A stretch of DNA of 64,000 nt, from contig JAXLVB010000001.1 of assembly GCA_046329195.1 (NCBI GenBank), positions 1,426,001 to 1,490,000 on the forward strand, read 5' to 3'. A program made the position numbers and the translations under genes. The stretch comes from JAXLVB01 sp046329195 (GTDB lineage: Bacteria > Bacteroidota > Bacteroidia > Cytophagales > Spirosomataceae). The notes below the pieces were generated by a model. It was not told where the DNA came from. It searched no databases and saw only the letters and a list, made by a program, of their open reading frames with translations. This document shows, one piece after another, positions 61,800 through 64,000 of this stretch (position 1 is its first letter; every line of letters starts with the position of its first letter).

Positions 61800-62752
61800 G
61801 CCGAAATGGTTTCTCGTTCTTTGCTCCGACGGCTCTCCAGTGCTAATTCACGACGACGATGACGGTAGATTTTAATAGCTAATTCTTGAAGTACTTCGAG
61901 TGAGGCCTGTGTTTGGGGAGAAAAAGCCCCACCGTAAATCGTCACGTCTATTTGGCGTAAGGCATCGGCCAGCCGTTCGTCGGGGATGTTATCGGTAATT
62001 TCTTTGGTCGTAAACGAACTAAAAGGCTTTTGTTCAAGACGTTCGACGTACTTTTTCCACAATACTACTGACTTTTCCACATTACCAATTCCGGCTTTGC
62101 CCGCAATGCCTCGTTGAAGCCGCTGAAATGAGCGCAAAAAATCGCTATGACGGCGACGAAGTTGGAAAAATCGAATCTGCCGACGGATGGTTTCGCCAAA
62201 CAACCAAAAGATGATGACCCCTATCAACAAACTGCCGATGATAACTAATAAAATAAGCGGATAGTTGGTCTGTTGCTCTACATGCAAGAGATGGGTATCA
62301 GCCTTGAGGCTCAACTTTGCTGGGTTACCGCTGATGAGCTCATGCAGTACTACCGAGTCAGCAGGCGAGTACACAGCGGTACAATCTCGCTTACTCCAGA
62401 CAAATATCGGCAGGCTGAGTTGTTGAACTTTGTCCACCTCAAACGACACCAAGGTATAAACTACACTGTCTAAACTGCCTCGTTGGTCGGTTTGGGTAGT
62501 AAAAAACTCTCGTTTGATGCAGTCAAAAGGGCGAAACGTCCAATTGGTATCAGGAAAAAAGACCTCTTGGTCGGCGGGATGCCGATAGCTAAGTGCAAAT
62601 TGAATCGGATAGCCGATTTTGATGGTATCGGACAAAAACTTTCCGTTGGGACGCTGCGCCATTGCCACTGAAACACTCAACCACAAACTCAAGCAAAGCC
62701 CCCATCCTGATTGAAATCGAGCAAGGTTCTTCACAAATCGGCGCACTTTCAT
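61796..62752 (-). CDS. Membrane protein of a Bat/MoxR-type operon
   Basis: The 318-residue protein has a signal sequence ending VAMAQ (residues 1-34), a beta-rich extracytoplasmic region (about 35-160), one transmembrane helix (residues about 168-190, LILLVIIGSLLIGVIIFWLF) and a cytoplasmic helical tail. ATG 62752 is the natural start; an earlier one at 62827 lacks a proper leader. It follows the DUF58 gene on the same strand, as BatD-like or related proteins do, but no specific family signature was seen. It overlaps the end of the GT2 gene by four bases. Confidence 0.6.
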   Translation of the reverse strand: MKVRRFVKNLARFQSGWGLCLSLWLSVSVAMAQRPNGKFLSDTIKIGYPIQFALSYRHPADQEVFFPDTNWTFRPFDCIKREFFTTQTDQRGSLDSVVYTLVSFEVDKVQQLSLPIFVWSKRDCTAVYSPADSVVLHELISGNPAKLSLKADTHLLHVEQQTNYPLILLVIIGSLLIGVIIFWLFGETIRRQIRFFQLRRRHSDFLRSFQRLQRGIAGKAGIGNVEKSVVLWKKYVERLEQKPFSSFTTKEITDNIPDERLADALRQIDVTIYGGAFSPQTQASLEVLQELAIKIYRHRRRELALESRRSKERETISA

Positions 62753-62827
62753 CAGTTGTAATTTAGACACAAGACGTATAGATACTAAACAAGAGAGTTT
62801 TCGATAAGAGATGATTAGCCGACCCAT

Positions 62828-62991
62828 GTCGTATAGTGAATATGCCTGTTTATGAGTAACTTACAAACGAACATCACAAGGTCGGTACCCAGCCTCGACT
62901 TCGCTCGGCTACTGAACAACCAATCATCAATAACCAACCTCAACTACCCAATAACCAGCCACTAATCTACCAGTAACAATACACTAATCCC
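62828..62991. other. Intergenic region with short repeats
   Basis: The sequence has CCTCGACTTCGCTCGG (imperfectly palindromic) near 62894-62909 and a run of degenerate units of the type AACCAATCA / AATAACCA between 62919 and 62970. Such units are common between genes in this group. It lies within the DUF58-containing operon. Confidence 0.35.
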
Positions 62992-63894
62992 CTAATTAGC
63001 TTCGGGTTCGGCAATGGCATTGGAGCGGAGGTTTCGGAACTTAAACAACTTAATTAACTTCGGTACGTAGTCTTCGGTAGAGTTAATGGCGATATAGTTG
63101 GCCTTGTACTCTTTGCAAAGTTGCTCAAGCGTTTGGCGGTTATTCTGAAAAATCCCTCTCACAAAATTACGAAACCGATTCGACGACGTATTCATCCAAA
63201 CGGTGCGGCGGCTCTCGGTGTCATACACAGGTACGATTCCCATGCGAGGCAGGTTGGTTTCTCGCTGGTCGTAGAGGTGGACCACCACCAAATCGTGCTT
63301 GCGGGCCAATGCCTTGAGGTGGTGTTCGTATCCAGCATCAATAAAATCCGAAATCAAAATAACGACGCTTTTGCGTCGCAAGATGTCAAGTGCAAACACA
63401 ATGGCCTTTGACAAGTCGGTTTTGAGCGATTCGGGTTTTAGTTTAAACAACTCCACAATAATCTGGTAGCCATGTTTGATGCTGTTGGAGGGCTTGATGT
63501 AGCGCTCTTTGCGGTCGCTGAAACAATACAACCCCACGTGGCTGGCTTCTTGAATAGCCGACAGCGACAGCACCGCACAAATCTCCTTGGTGGTGGCCAA
63601 TTTAGAGCGTTCGCTGCTTCCTACTTGCTGCGAAGCACTCACGTCCACCATAAAAAACACCGTTTGCTCCTTTTCTTCTTTGAAAATCTTCACATACGTG
63701 CCGTGTCCTTTGGCCGTGGTGTTCCAGTCAATGAGCCGAAGGTCATCGCCGTACTGGTATTCACGTACATCGGCAAACTCTAGCCCCGACCCCTTAAACA
63801 CCGAACGGAAGTTGCCGTGCATACTGCCGTTCACTGCCCTACGGATGCGGATTTCGTAATTATGGACTTTCGCCAGAAATTCTTGGAGGTTCAT
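62992..63894 (-). CDS. DUF58 family protein
   Basis: The 300-residue protein has the DUF58 signature GLEFADVREYQYGDDLRLIDWNTTAKG near residues 37-63 and a following vWA-like segment (FFMVDVSASQQVG, residues 80-92), with VILISDFIDAG further on. These proteins accompany MoxR AAA+ ATPases and vWA-domain Bat proteins in membrane-associated complexes. The MoxR gene is expected just beyond the right edge. The end of the gene is 240 bp upstream of the next membrane protein's start. Confidence 0.9.
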   Translation of the reverse strand: MNLQEFLAKVHNYEIRIRRAVNGSMHGNFRSVFKGSGLEFADVREYQYGDDLRLIDWNTTAKGHGTYVKIFKEEKEQTVFFMVDVSASQQVGSSERSKLATTKEICAVLSLSAIQEASHVGLYCFSDRKERYIKPSNSIKHGYQIIVELFKLKPESLKTDLSKAIVFALDILRRKSVVILISDFIDAGYEHHLKALARKHDLVVVHLYDQRETNLPRMGIVPVYDTESRRTVWMNTSSNRFRNFVRGIFQNNRQTLEQLCKEYKANYIAINSTEDYVPKLIKLFKFRNLRSNAIAEPEAN

Positions 63895-64000
63895 ACTAGA
63901 TGGTCCAAAAGTGAATACTCACAACGCCTTGTTGCTTATGCGGCCAAGTTAAAGTTTGTTAAACCTTGTACTATAGCTTCAGCAATACTACAAAGTTTGG

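Noticed and set aside
63895..64000. Start of a MoxR gene at the right edge
   Set aside because: The last 106 bp contain no coding frame with MoxR features; the gene is expected outside the window.

Overview
This window looks like chromosomal DNA of a member of the Bacteroidota, most likely order Cytophagales (Spirosoma/Runella/Dyadobacter-like; the genus is a guess). The evidence is a giant surface protein with a type IX secretion (T9SS) C-terminal sorting domain, a divided dcw cell-wall cluster with an FtsI carrying a PASTA tail, and many promoters with the Bacteroidota -7 box TAnnTTTG. Other pointers are YceI, DinB, NRDE and YHS proteins and short intergenic repeats of a kind I associate with this group. 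No rRNA, tRNA, CRISPR array, prophage or intact insertion sequence was recognised.

Layout. 0-8.7 kb: housekeeping and envelope genes (beta-barrel end, YceI, DinB, NRDE, ATP-grasp ligase, DoxX-YHS pair with a likely FNR-type activator site, LysE exporter, S9 peptidase) and an isolated nuoA-nuoB pair. 8.7-13.6 kb: a frameshifted LuxE-like gene, lon with a CTGTCA/TGACAG operator, and a gene desert of about 1 kb holding a perfect 24-bp-arm palindrome. 13.7-22.1 kb: one 2,818-residue T9SS-secreted Ig-like repeat protein. 22.4-28.3 kb: tpiA, mraY, murE, prmC, ribD. 28.7-40.2 kb: accessory metabolism and regulators (AhpD-like protein, two AraC regulators of which one is frameshifted, a molybdopterin oxidoreductase, an alcohol dehydrogenase operon, an esterase, a nucleoside hydrolase). 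40.3-43.9 kb: rsmH-ftsL-ftsI. 44-51.7 kb: thioredoxin-fold protein, MFS transporter, divergent mntH/mntR, amino acid permease, LptF/LptG-type permease. 52-54.3 kb: an AT-rich restriction-modification island closely resembling EcoRV plus an unknown passenger gene. 54.5-61.8 kb: DMT transporter, two GT-C-like polytopic membrane proteins, a PhyH-type dioxygenase with two small partners, a polyprenyl-phosphate-type glycosyltransferase. 61.8-63.9 kb: two genes of a Bat/MoxR-type operon.

How genes work together. murE-mraY and rsmH-ftsL-ftsI lie on the same strand in ancestral order, but about 13 kb of unrelated genes separates ftsI from prmC-murE. mntR should control the divergent mntH through a palindrome between them. 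The EcoRV-like nuclease and methylase form a self-contained GATATC-type system, and the nuclease gene appears to be transcribed leaderless. The GT2 enzyme with the GT-C-like membrane proteins is a plausible envelope glycosylation module.

The best candidates for a second look are the EcoRV-like island and its passenger gene, a 33-bp dispersed intergenic element (three loci, one a head-to-head dimer), a pair of hairpins with a compensatory base change, the giant surface protein, and two frameshifted genes.
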